From contig NC_085141.1 of NCBI RefSeq assembly GCF_024139115.2, positions 41,723,065 through 41,787,064 on the forward strand: a DNA stretch of 64,000 bases. Direction: 5' to 3'. Below the pieces are notes generated by a model, which saw only the letters and a program-made list of their open reading frames with translations, ran no database searches and was not told where the DNA came from. Numbering within the stretch: the first letter of the stretch is position 1; every line of letters starts with the position of its first letter. The translations under genes were made by a program, and so were the position numbers. Positions 34,090 to 44,500 of the stretch are shown in pieces. The DNA is from Armigeres subalbatus. Taxonomy: Eukaryota > Arthropoda > Insecta > Diptera > Culicidae.

Positions 34090-35011
34090 ACAGTAGCCAA
34101 ACGTCCCGGATTATGTTCCGAGTTCAACCTAAGTACTTGCCTCACATTTCCTGGCGCCCCGGAAAACGTTCTCCATTTCATGATGAATCTGTAAAGCCTG
34201 GAGATTAAAACCATATGAAATGGAATGTTAAGAAACCTATAACAGATCTTAATAATTAAGAGAATGTAGGGACAGTAGTTGAGGGCCTTGAGGGTCTACT
34301 GAAATTATAGGATGAAGGTAATTTTGAGTATCTAAACAATTTTCGTATTAAAAATACACAGTCAGTTTTTATTTTTGCAGCTCAGCATAATGAAGAAAAG
34401 ACCTCCGTACAAAATATGGTTATTCACTGATTTCCAATAAACTATTTGATGTGCTTTAGCAATAAAAAAAGGTATACGTGTTTGCTGAAAGCTAGAACAC
34501 GATGTGACAATTCAATCGAGACTGCCTTGTTACTAATCAGTTGGTAGCTCTGGCAAGGTGGTCGCCAGTGTAACCAAATTAATTTGGTACAGAACCTTCC
34601 ATACAATATGTTTCAAAACTCGATGTTTATCTTCTTCGATAGAAACTATCCAAACTCGATAGAAATATCCATCATTTACCTATTTAAGCGAAGCGAAAGT
34701 TACAAACACAAAAGATTTCACTTGAAAAAATATAACTGTTAGATGGAAAAAAAAATACAAAAAATGAATACAATGCTTAAAATCAGTTATAACAGTTATA
34801 AATCTTTGCAGACCTTGAGAACAATGTTTAGCTATTAAATGTATGCTAATTTTATGCCATCAAACTCGAAAGCAGGCATTTACGTTTATTGCTAAATATT
34901 TACTTTCAAAAGTAGCAGCACGTCTAAGCAAACAACAAACTGCCCTACGGAAAACGCGCCGCACCGGTACGATTGTGACAGAAAATAGATACAAATTTGA
35001 ATTATTTGAAT
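34090..35011. other. Unassigned AT-rich sequence
   Basis: No gene, RNA or repeat is recognised. Confidence 0.3.
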
Positions 35012-35013
35012 TA

Positions 35014-35910
35014 GGGGGAGATCCCCCAGCGCCGGACACCTCCCAACACCGGACACTTATCAAAAAGACACTTGCAGAGGTCCTTCCACCATCTAATGTA
35101 GTGCAAAGGAAAGCTATTCCAAAGTCGTTTATCTGCATGGAAAAGTAGATCATTAGGTCTCTGTTCTAGTAATTAGATTGAATAAAAATGCTCAAAGTTT
35201 GATTGTTTTACCTTACTTTATAAGGTTTGAATCAACAAGATTAAATTCGATCGGAAGCATTCTTATCATGTAAAGATGGCCAATATCAACCATATTGTGC
35301 ATATTCATAATGATTTGTTAGATATGTCGTTTAATTGTAGTGCAAGATCAAATTTTGTCTATCCGGCAGCTGTCCCTCGGCTGTCCGGACAGTGAGATTC
35401 TTATGTAAGCAAATAGTCATTTTTACACCTGTTTTATCAAACTTACTTTAATTCAATTGCTTTTTCTTACTAAGGTGTTAGGAAGCCACAGAAATAAGTA
35501 GAACTTGAAAATTTGAAGATGGCACTGAAAAAGGTGGGAATTTAGAGTATGATGTAAGAAATTTAGCTGGACAACCGAATAAGCTCTTCTAACACATTTT
35601 AATATCTACAACTCAACGCAAGTGAAAAATATTGTTATTCTAAATTATGTCTCTACTCATGTAATAGCAATTTGGTTATATTTGAACAAAATGCAATAAT
35701 GCCCGGTACTATAGGGTACGCTTTTCTGAAAGGACCAAAATTCATCATTAAAATACATCGTCGCAAAACGTGTTCAAATGCTCATATATAGTTTGTATGA
35801 ATCATCAATGATCATATTTTGTATATATGGTATAACAGTTAACATAATCCGTATAGTTAGTTGGATTTTCGTTGTATGGCTTATGTGTCCGTCACTGGGG
35901 GATCTCCCCC
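35014..35910. mobile_element. Non-autonomous TA-flanked DNA element, 897 bp
   Basis: The left end GGGGGAGATCCCCCAGCGCC is repeated inverted at the right end (GGGGGAGATCCCCCAGTGAC read from 35910). That gives about 26 bp with two mismatches, and TA flanks both sides (35012-35013 and 35911-35912). GGGGGAGATCCCCC is itself a palindrome. CCGGACA words recur inside (35033, 35051, 35384). There is no transposase-like ORF. Confidence 0.75.
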
Positions 35911-35912
35911 TA

Positions 35913-36308
35913 TATGGATCTGCAGGATCTAGTAAATGTGAGAAAATCCTAGATTGCCATGATATACGGAATCAAAAATATCTAAAGGTAAAAGTTAAGG
36001 TCATGATCAATCGGATCTCAATCGGAATCAGTTCCAGAATCTGAAATAAATGAGATATCAGAAAATGCCCCAAATCTTGAGCATTCTTAAATCTGCAAAG
36101 AACTGAAAATCTACTAAATCAGGACAACTTCTGAATCATCACCATTCCTATTTCACTGTTTCTAAACAATGGTTGTTGAAACTGAATGCTTTCAAAAAAT
36201 CAACGAGAAGAGGACAATACTCAGTAGACAAGTTAGGAATATTTCGTTAATCGAAAAGTTTCCACAACTAGAGTACAGATCGAACAATCGCCTCATAATA
36301 CATTACAT
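35913..36308. other. Unassigned AT-rich sequence
   Basis: Nothing recognised. Confidence 0.3.
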
Positions 36309-36320
36309 ATTAGCTAACTC

Positions 36321-36608
36321 TAGGGGCCCTCCTTAGCCGTGCGGTAAGACGCGCGGCTACAAAGCAAGACCATGCTGAGGGTGGCTGGGTTCGATTCCCG
36401 GTGCCGGTCTAGACAATTTTCGGATTGGAAATTGTCTCGACTTCCCTGGGCATAAAAGTATTATCGTGTTAGCCTCATGATATACGAATGCAAAAATGGT
36501 AACCTGGCTTAGAAACCTCGCAGTTAATAACTGTGGAAGTGCTTAATGAACACTAAGCTGCGAGGCGGCTCTTTCCCAGTGTGGGGATGTAATGCCAATA
36601 AGAAGAAG
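36321..36608 (+). mobile_element. Feilai: Feilai-type tRNA-derived SINE, full length (copy 1)
   Basis: The head has box A TTAGCCGTGCGG and box B GGTTCGATTCCC. The body carries GGAAATTGTCTCGACTTCCC and CTGGGCATAAAAGT. The tail is GCCAATAAGAAGAAGA. Target duplications ATTAGCTAACTC (36309-36320) and ATTACCTAACTC (36609-36620) differ at one base. It depends on a LINE for movement. The family name is from memory of the Aedes element. Confidence 0.85.
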
Positions 36609-36624
36609 ATTACCTAACTCAGTG

Positions 36625-37700
36625 AACTTAAATAAAAATAGAGCATACCAAAACGATGAGATGTACAAATTATGTTTACGTCACTGAACAATGTTATTTA
36701 AATCAACAGCTATGCGTCACGTTTTATACTTGAATACTTTCAACAAAACATTGTAGAAACACAAAATAGGTATTGGAATAACATTTCTAATCAAACTATC
36801 ACAACTTTTCTGCACTGTTGCTCCACTTATTGCAACCGCAACTTGTCGAGTGGTAGCGCATGTTGCTTGTTAGGACCTGGGCTGTACCAGTTCACTGCCA
36901 ACCAACAATTTTAGTTTTTACCTGAAGAACACTATTTTTAGTCATATAAGCGCTTTACCCACTTCCAATGTTTGTTGGGCTGTCTCTATTAAAATGCGCA
37001 AAGCGGTGCGTCTCCCGCGGACGAACACTTGGGCTGCTACTAACGGAGAATTTCTGCCGTCGCCAAGCGATTATGATTTGCACTTTGAAAAATATTTGTC
37101 TTCTGTCGTGTAAAATGATGATTTTGAAAAGAACCGATTTGTTGTCAATAATGCGCGTTTCCAATCACAAGCAGCAACAAAATCGAAATCAGAATCTAGA
37201 ATAAAAATTAATTTCATTGCTACTGACTCCAAAGTCAGCCACTAGATGATTTGCCGCTCAAACGTGATAGACACCATCAATGTGAATAAATTTTCGCAGC
37301 ATCCCTCCAACGAGCGCTTGTGCTGCTGCCGACGTCAAGCGATTGTGATTGGCACTTTTAAGAAAATGCCTTAACCCTAGTTATGCTCAAGAGCACTGGC
37401 ATCGAACGAATGAAAGGCGGAGCCAGCAAGCCGATGTCAACGGTAGCGGCCGCCGAAGGGGGTGGGGCCTCGGTCTCCAATGCAATCGGATACTGGAAAG
37501 CCAAGGTCCGATTTTCGCGACAGTACTGGCAGAACGACCGGAATGAAGCACTGAAGAAACAAACATCTAACTGAATGCTCTCTACTGTTTGTATTAAGCA
37601 CCGATGATTTTTTTTTTCTTTCGTCTTCATTGCTGAAGTGACTGCGCAGCCGAAAATCCCCGGTAGTACATCATGGTTTAGAAAACCGGCAGTACAAAGA
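36625..37700. other. Unassigned sequence upstream of the H2B pseudogene
   Basis: Contains a diverged local duplication: GCCAAGCGATTATGATTTGC near 37061 and GTCAAGCGATTGTGATTGGC near 37336, each preceded by TTGGGCTGCT or TTGTGCTGCT. Read backwards these include CCAATCACAATCGCTTG, a CCAAT-like word. It could be duplicated promoter sequence of the histone copy downstream; that is inference. No ORF is convincing. Confidence 0.35.
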
Positions 37701-37708
37701 CAACAAAA

Positions 37709-38064
37709 ATGAATGGCATCGACAATGGCTGCTATGGCAAAGCTCAGAAAAACACCGTCAAGGATGACAAGGAACCGAAACGGAAGTAACGAAGGAAAGA
37801 AAGCTATGCTATCAACATTTTCGAGCTGTTAATGCTGGTCATTCTGGGCACTGACGTCTCGTCGAAGGCGATGAACATCATGGGTAGCTTTGTGAACGAC
37901 ATCTTCAAGCGTATCGAGACTGTGACTTCTTGTCTTGCACACTACCACAAGCGCTCAATGTAATCTCACCTCAGCTATATTCATAGTGGTTTCCGGGCGA
38001 GCTGGTCAAGCACGCCATTTCTAAGGAAATCAAAACCATCATCAAGAGCACCAGCTTCAAGTAA
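37709..38064 (+). pseudogene. Histone H2B pseudogene
   Basis: The core nucleosome protein H2B is recognisable but broken. From ATG 37709 the frame reads KAQKN...KRK, meets TAA at 37787-37789, then continues [32 protein letters not shown] and LAHYHKRS to a second TAA at 37961-37963. The last part, GELVKHAISKEIKTIIKSTS to TAA 38062-38064, lies in another frame. The segment between (ITSREIQTAVRLLLP in normal H2B) is scrambled and about 10 bases short. The N-terminal tail is poorly preserved. The spacing matches a normal ~123-residue H2B. There is no histone 3' stem-loop after the stop and no poly(A) tail, so neither a working histone unit nor a clear processed copy is supported. Many substitutions alter conserved residues, so the copy is old. 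Confidence 0.92.
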
Positions 38065-38264
38065 ACGAGAACGAAGGGGCAACTTTACTAAACAAGTACA
38101 TTATTAGAGTCCCAGTCACGCTTATATAAGAGAGGGGCTTTCATGCAACGCACGCAGAAAATCAGAATTTTGAAAAAAAAAACTCCCACTTCACTGCGTC
38201 TTCCTCTGACAAGCGCTTCCACTGTTAGGTACCAACTCCAATTTTCTGTCGTTGGGAGAAGGAG

Positions 38265-38525
38265 AAACTTCTGAAAGGAGGGACTTCCGGAAGAATTCCT
38301 GAAGGAACTTTCGGAGGAACTTCCAGAGTAATTTCTGGAGGAACTTCCGGAGGAATTCCTGGAGAAACTTCCGGAGGAATTCCTGGAGAAACTTCCGGAG
38401 GAATTCATGCAGGCATCTTTGTAGGAATTCCTGGAGGATTTTTCGGAGGAATTCCTGGAGGATCTTCCGGAGTAATTTCTGGAGGAACTTCTGGAGGAAT
38501 TCCTGGAGGAACTTCCGGAAGAAGT
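38265..38525. repeat. GGAGGAATTCCTGGAGAAAC repeat
   Basis: Fairly clean alternation of GGAGGAATTCCTGGAG and GGAACTTCCGGAG words in 15-18 bp steps. GGAATTCC and CTTCCGGAAG are palindromic, so the array folds readily. It is the cleanest local member of the degenerate type seen at 10, 11 and 15 kb. Confidence 0.8.
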
Positions 38526-38529
38526 ACGA

Positions 38530-38640
38530 GTACGAGTAGAGTCAAGTACGAGACACTGAAGACGACCACACAGTTGTGGTCGAAATACGTATCTGCGAAG
38601 ATATCGAAATAATTGTTGGAATTAAATGGAGAGTACTTAA
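38530..38640. repeat. Partial copy of the CGAAATACGTATCTG hairpin repeat
   Basis: AGAGTCAAGTACGAGACACTGAAGACG, then GGTCGAAATACGTATCTG and ATTGTTGGAATT, match the right arm of the hairpin at 57170-57345. The left arm is absent, apart from a short ACCACACAGTTGTGGT palindrome. Confidence 0.6.
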
Positions 38641-39184
38641 CTCGTCTTAGACGGTTGAGATTTTTACACTTTGAAGAATTGCTACAAATATTTATCGAAC
38701 CGATTTAAAAACATATAAAAATAATCGTACATATATTCATAGAGATTGTTGTTCTGATTATGATTTTATCCTTCGTCTTTTCAGGTAGGATAATCCACTA
38801 TTTGTAACATCATCCGATAGATTGACAAGAGTTCAAGTAAGTCACTAGTCAATAGTTAGATTCGTACGATTCTGCATATCAATCTTCCGATGCGTTAAAA
38901 TGTGAACTGTACAATAGAAATCCAATATCAATATTCTGTAATAAGGGGAATCTGTCTGTAAACCATTTTTATTAAAGTAATCGCTCGATGCATTCCTTAA
39001 ATTAAATATAATATTCAAATATCAATTCAGCTTCACAAATCCAATCAATTATTCAAACTTCTTATTCCGACATCCCATTCAACTCTCCACATGAACTCTT
39101 CACGTTATAAAATCAAATTCTGTCTCCAAATGCAGTTGACTTATTCAGCTCGTTTAAGCTTATTCGAAACCTAATCTTCGAAAA
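38641..39184. other. Unassigned AT-rich sequence
   Basis: No gene. Scattered AATCCAAT/ATTCAAA words resemble 31713-32449. Confidence 0.3.
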
Positions 39185-39197
39185 AGATCCAACTCTC

Positions 39198-39466
39198 GAC
39201 GCGGTAAGACGCGCGGCTACAAATCAAGACCATGCTGAAGGTGGCTGGGTTCGATTCCCGATGCCGGTTTAGGCAATTTTCGAATTGGAAATTGTCTCGA
39301 CTTCCCTGGGCATAAAAGTATCATCGTGCTAGCCTCATGATATGCGAATGCAAAAATGGTAACTTGGCTTAGAAATCTCGTAGTTAATAACTGTGGAAGT
39401 GCTAAAGGAACACTAAGCTGAGAGGCGGCTCTGTCTCAGTGTGGGGATGTAATGCCAATATGAAGA
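39198..39466 (+). mobile_element. Feilai: Feilai-type SINE, 5'-truncated (copy 2)
   Basis: Begins inside the tRNA-like head (GCGGTAAGACGCGCGGCTAC) and continues with box B GGTTCGATTCCC and the same body and tail as copy 1. Target duplications AGATCCAACTCTC (39185-39197) and AGATCTAACTCTC (39467-39479) differ at one base. Truncation at the head fits incomplete reverse transcription. Confidence 0.85.
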
Positions 39467-39479
39467 AGATCTAACTCTC

Positions 39480-40285
39480 TATGCCACATCTAATCACTAA
39501 TAATATTCGAAAAATCCGGTCTAAACGTAAAATATCCAAAGCCAAAATTCAAATTTATTTCCCGATTACAATATCCAATGTGTCGCACAGTCAAATCTTC
39601 TGAGCTAAAAACTAAATCAAATTGAAAATCCATTCACCCATTCAGCGTAGTAAATCCAACTTGCAAATCAAAACACCAAATTCAATACTCATAATCCCAT
39701 GATTTAATTTTTCGTATTGAATGTCCAAATTCCACATTTGAATTCACCAACATAATTCTGTTTCCATTCTAATGTTCCAGTTGGCAGAAATAAGTGAGGT
39801 CTAAAACGTGTGTTTAAAATGGAAGAAAATGTTTGATAATGAAAACCCTGCTTTGATTCTTACAATTGAAGTGATAAGAGAGCGTAAATTTTTATTCCAG
39901 TTTTGAATTTTTTCGAAACATAACCTCACTTTTAATTGCCAATTCTTTTGAACCAACCGCCTTATCGTTATTGTCCAATTCATTTATTCAAAACTTCCTG
40001 TAAAACCGTTTTTCAACCCTGCACTCTGATTATATTTATAAAATAAAACTTTCAGTTTCCGTATATTAAATTTAATTATCAAAACCCATCTCAAAATACG
40101 AATCTTTACCTCAGGATTCAAATCTGACTTTTGAATCTAATTTTAAAAATTATTGCAATTTTTAAATTCAATCACGGAATAAAGTTCCAATTCTTCAGTT
40201 TTTCTTGGTACACATGATCATAAATTCAATTCAGTAAATCTGCTCTTAAAATGTAAACCTACGAATACAATGCCCTAATACAGCG
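39480..40285. other. Unassigned AT-rich sequence
   Basis: ATTCAAAT/AATCCAA words recur without a fixed period. It may be an ancient, decayed satellite. No gene. Confidence 0.3.
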
Positions 40286-40288
40286 GTT

Positions 40289-40345
40289 CTCAACCTTTTT
40301 CTTGAGAGGTAGCTCTTCGAAATTTTGTATTAATTGAGGTACCCT
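40289..40345. mobile_element. hAT-like terminal fragment
   Basis: CAGCGGTTCTCAACCTTTTT resembles the CAGNGGTTCTCAACC ends of hAT elements. No matching inverted end is seen nearby. A related fragment is at 58190-58260. Confidence 0.4.
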
Positions 40346-40364
40346 CTCTCGAAAGTAGGCTTCC

Positions 40365-40777
40365 AATCCTCTTGAAAACATAATTCCGAGCCCTTTGAAG
40401 GGAAGCTCCTTTCAGCATTTGAACCCCTTTATAGTAGGCTTCCGCGCCTCTTCATTATAGGCTTCTGAGCCCTTTGAAGGCGGTTTTCGAATCACTTAAA
40501 AGGAAGCTTCCTTTACATCTTGAAAGGACGCTTCTTAGCCTCTTGAAAGAAGAATTATGAGCTTCTTGAAACGAGACTTCCGAGCCTATAGAAATGAGGC
40601 TTCCGAACCACTTGAAAGAAGACTTCCAAGCTTCTTGACAGCAGGCTTCCGAGACTCTTGAAAGGAGGCAACCTAACCACTTTCAAGAAGGCTTCCGAAC
40701 CTCTTGGAAAGAGGCTTCCTAGCGTCTCGAAAGGAGCCTTCCGAGCATCTTGGAAAAAGGCTTCAGAGCCTCTTTAA
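40365..40777. repeat. 23-bp satellite, degenerate left portion
   Basis: Diverged units of TTCCGAGCCTCTTGAAAGG-AGGC, with many substitutions. It was continuous with 47778-51600 before the BEL/Pao element inserted. Confidence 0.8.
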
Positions 40778-40782
40778 AGGAT

Positions 40783-41284
40783 TGTTCGTATACGACCAAA
40801 GGCATCAGCAGTGCTCCCTATTCGTCAGATCCAGCAAACTTCAAATTAGGTCAACTGCTCTCCGGAATCTACCATTTTGCCGTTGCCTCCTACACTTTCC
40901 GGGACGACCTGCATTGTATAGACCAACTATAAAAGGCCTCGACGATCCAGTGAGACTCTTCTTATGTTCCCGTGTTTTGCTACTACCATTCGTCAGTGTT
41001 GATTATTAAAAATAAGTTGAAATGTAGTTAGTAAAAGAAAATTAAAGATTTAAAGTAGTTAGTAAAATCATTAGTAAAATAAAAGTGTTTTTCAAAGAAC
41101 TCAAATAAACTATGTGCATGTGTGGAAAAGTGTTCTGAAAAGAAAATACTTACCTGAACCTGTAATGTGACGAACCTCGCCCGAGAAAGAAACTCACCTG
41201 TGCATGAAGAATCTGCAAGAAGAAAATTAGTTACCTGGGCAGTATTGTGGAAACCTGATCCTGCTGCTCTCGCTGATACTATCA
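40783..41284 (+). repeat. 5' LTR of the BEL/Pao element
   Basis: 502 bp, TG...CA ends, matches 47271-47772. It carries the element promoter and an AATAAA word at 41105-41110. Small ORFs inside are duplicated in the 3' LTR and are not genes. Confidence 0.95.
40928..40935 (+). promoter_or_regulatory. LTR TATA box
   Basis: TATAAAAG, followed about 20 bases on by TCCAGTG, an insect initiator-like word. The same pair is repeated in the 3' LTR (TATAAAAG at 47416-47423). The start site itself is inferred. Confidence 0.55.
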
Positions 41285-41286
41285 TC

Positions 41287-41304
41287 TGGTCCTTCGAACC
41301 GGAT
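41287..41304 (+). other. Primer-binding site candidate
   Basis: TGGTCCTTCGAACCGGAT starts two bases after the 5' LTR. TGG is the complement of a tRNA CCA end, as expected for first-strand priming. I cannot name the tRNA. Confidence 0.6.
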
Positions 41305-41579
41305 AGCGTGGACACTCCGCTAATCCGGAACCTGGTTCTTCCTGGTGGATTCGTGCGCCATCTTGTGCTTCTGCTCCGAAGAAAGTGGATTTCATCGCTC
41401 TTTAATTGAATTCGTCGCCATCTTCTACGAATCACCTCTATCACCTCGTACCACACGTGTGCTGCTCATTTACAAAATACAAGGCATTTCATTGCCTTTT
41501 CCAAGGTAATTATATTTCCAAGTTTATATCTTCATCTGGTGTGGGCTACGCGGTCTTGTATATCCAGTTCCAGATCGTC

Positions 41580-44500
41580 ATGTCATCGGAACGGCGGATC
41601 AAGACGCTCAAGCTGCGTATACGCAGCATTCAAACGTCATTCTCCTTGATCAAGGACTTCATGGAGAAGTACAATGCGGACACCGACGTGCACCAAATAC
41701 CTGTGAGACTGGAAAATCTCTCTGTGCTCTGGATGGACTACAGCAAAACTCAATCCGACTTGGAAGCGCTGGACGAAACCGGCGTGGAAGCGCTATTCAA
41801 GCAACGTGCCGAATTCGAATCGGCCTACTACAAGGTGAAAGGGTTCCTTCTGGCGGAAAATAAATCGAATGTCATCCCGTGCGCCTCTCCTGGTTCTCAT
41901 TCAGCTGCTCAAGTCCCTCAATCCACTTCACACGTGCGACTCCCTGACGTCAAACTACCGGTCTTCTGTGGAAATATGGAAAATTGGCTAAATTTTCATG
42001 ATCTCTATCTCTCGCTGGTTCACTCGTCGGCGGATCTTTCAAGCATCCAGAAGTTTTACTATTTGCGGTCGTCCGTAGCTGGTGATGCCCTTAAACTCAT
42101 TCAAACGATTCCGATCAGCGCGAATAACTACATGGTTGCTTGGAAGCTTCTCGAAGATCATTACCAGAATCCAGTGCGTCTGAAGCAGAACTACGTGGAT
42201 GCCCTATTCGAATTCCCCGCCATGAAACGCGAATCTGCAGCAGAGCTCCATTCGCTGGTGGAAAAATTTGAATCTAACGTAAAGGTTCTGCAACAACTTG
42301 GAGAGCAAACTCAGAGCTGGGACCTTTTGCTCGTTCGGATGCTCAGCACGCGTTTGGACCCCACCACTCGACGAGATTGGGAAGAACATGCATCTTCTCA
42401 GAACATCGTTTCGTTTCAAGAACTAACTACCTTCATTCAACGTCGTGTCACCGTGCTCCAAAACATCCAGGTCAAAACCAGCGATAATACAATCAACACT
42501 GCGAAGAAACAACCTAATCGTCCAGTAGCTTGTCATGGGGCGACGAACTTCAACTCTAGGAAATGTCTTCTGTGCAGCGATCATCATCCTCTATATATGT
42601 GTTCGACATTCTCCAGCATGAGCGTAGAAGAAAAAGAGAAGGAAGTACGACGTCATCAACTATGCCGCAATTGTCTCCGGAAGGGTCATGTGGCTAAGGA
42701 TTGTTCTTCGTCCAGTACCTGTCGGAAATGCCGCAGCCGTCACCATACACAACTCTGTAGCCGGGATGGTTCAAACTCTAGCATCAAACCGAAATCTTCG
42801 AATCCTTCGTCAGAACATCATTCCGCTCCAAACTCGGCGGAGCTTTTGTCTAGATCAACCGTTTCAGCAACAGCCGTCGAACCTGCTAGTTATATTTCAT
42901 CAAGGAAGGGTAGCAGGAGCGTTCTACTAGCCACAGCGGTGGTCATCTTAGTCGACGACAATGGAATCAAACACACGGCTAGAGCACTTTTGGATTCTGG
43001 AAGCGAATGCTGTTTTATTACTGAGAGGCTTTCTCAATCACTAGCAGCTCGCAGAAAAAGGATTTCTCTTCCAATTGCGGGCATTGGAAGTTCGTCTGCT
43101 CAGGCCCGACAAAGCATCTCTTCAATTGTGAGGTCTCGCGTGTCCAACTATTTGGCAAATGTGGAATTCCTTGTCCTCCCAAGACTCACCGTCGATCTGC
43201 CTTCCGCTTCTATCGATGCAACTTCTTGGAAAATACCCAACCACCTTCAGCTCGCTGATCCTGCCTTCTATCAAGCCAACCCGGTCGACATTATCTTGGG
43301 TGCTGAAGTGTTCTTCGACATCTTTAAACCCTCGGGCAGAATTCAACTAGGCGAATCTCTGCCAATTCTGGTCAATTCAACTCTGGGCTGGGTAATAGTA
43401 GGTCGAACTGCCCACTGCCATCCAATAGCGCCTGTCATCTCCAATGTCGCCACCTTCGTAAATCTCCATGAGCTAATGGAGAAATTTTGGGCACTAGAAC
43501 AGGATGAATCTGCGTCGAACTACTCCATCGAGGAAACAGCTTGCGAGAAACACTTCCGTGAGACTGTCTCTCGTAACGCCGAAGGCCGCTATATAGTGCG
43601 TATACCGCTCAAACAGGATATCCTGATGAACCTAAGCGACAACCGAAGTACAGCTATAAGACGCTTCCGAATGCTAGAGCGCCGTCTCGCTCGTAACGAA
43701 AACTTGAACATTCATTATTGCGAATTTATGAATGAATACCACACACTTGGTCACATGGAAGCTGTACAAAATCACGATGAGACACCAGTCCCGTGTTTCC
43801 ATCTACCTCATCATGCGATAATTCGAGAGGACAGCACGACAACAAAGGTACGTGTTGTTTTTGATGCGTCATGTAAGTCTGCCACGGGACCGTCTCTCAA
43901 CGACTGTCAAATGGTCGGTCCTATCGTCCAAGAAGACTTAAGATCAATCATCATGCGTTCGCGAAAACATGCCATCATGCTCATTGCTGACATTAAGCAA
44001 ATGTATCGGCAGGTTTTAGTAGACAAGCAGGACACACCCCTCCAACGGATAGTCTGGCGATCTTCTAATGATGCACCACTCGGAACATTCGAGTTGCAAA
44101 CGGTAACATATGGTACGGCCAGCGCACCGTTTCTCGCTACACGGGTGCTAAAGCAACTTGCTGAGGATGAACGAGATAACTTTCCAGACGCTGCTCAAAT
44201 TCTCTGTAAGGATTTCTATGTGGATGATTTGTTTTCTGGTGGATCAAGCGTTGCTGAAGCTGCGAGACTACGTGAGCAATTGGATTTATTACTGGCAAAG
44301 GGCGGATTTCAGTTGCGCAAATGGGCCTCGAACCAGGAGGCTGTCCTTGAAGGTGTTGCCCCAGAAAATCGTGCAATTTCGTCGTCGGTAGATCTCCATC
44401 GGAACGAATCCATAAAAACATTGGGTTTGTATTGGGAACCTGCTGCTGATGTATTCCGCTACCGCATCCAACTTCCGCTTCCAAACGACACCTTGACGCT

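Noticed and set aside
40750..41009. Small ORFs in the LTRs (also 47238-47497)
   Set aside because: Present identically in both LTRs, overlap the TATA region and have no motif.
41406..41579. Upstream ATG as the gag-pol start
   Set aside because: The first 58 residues lack gag character; MSSERR at 41580 fits the family start better, although the earlier start cannot be excluded.
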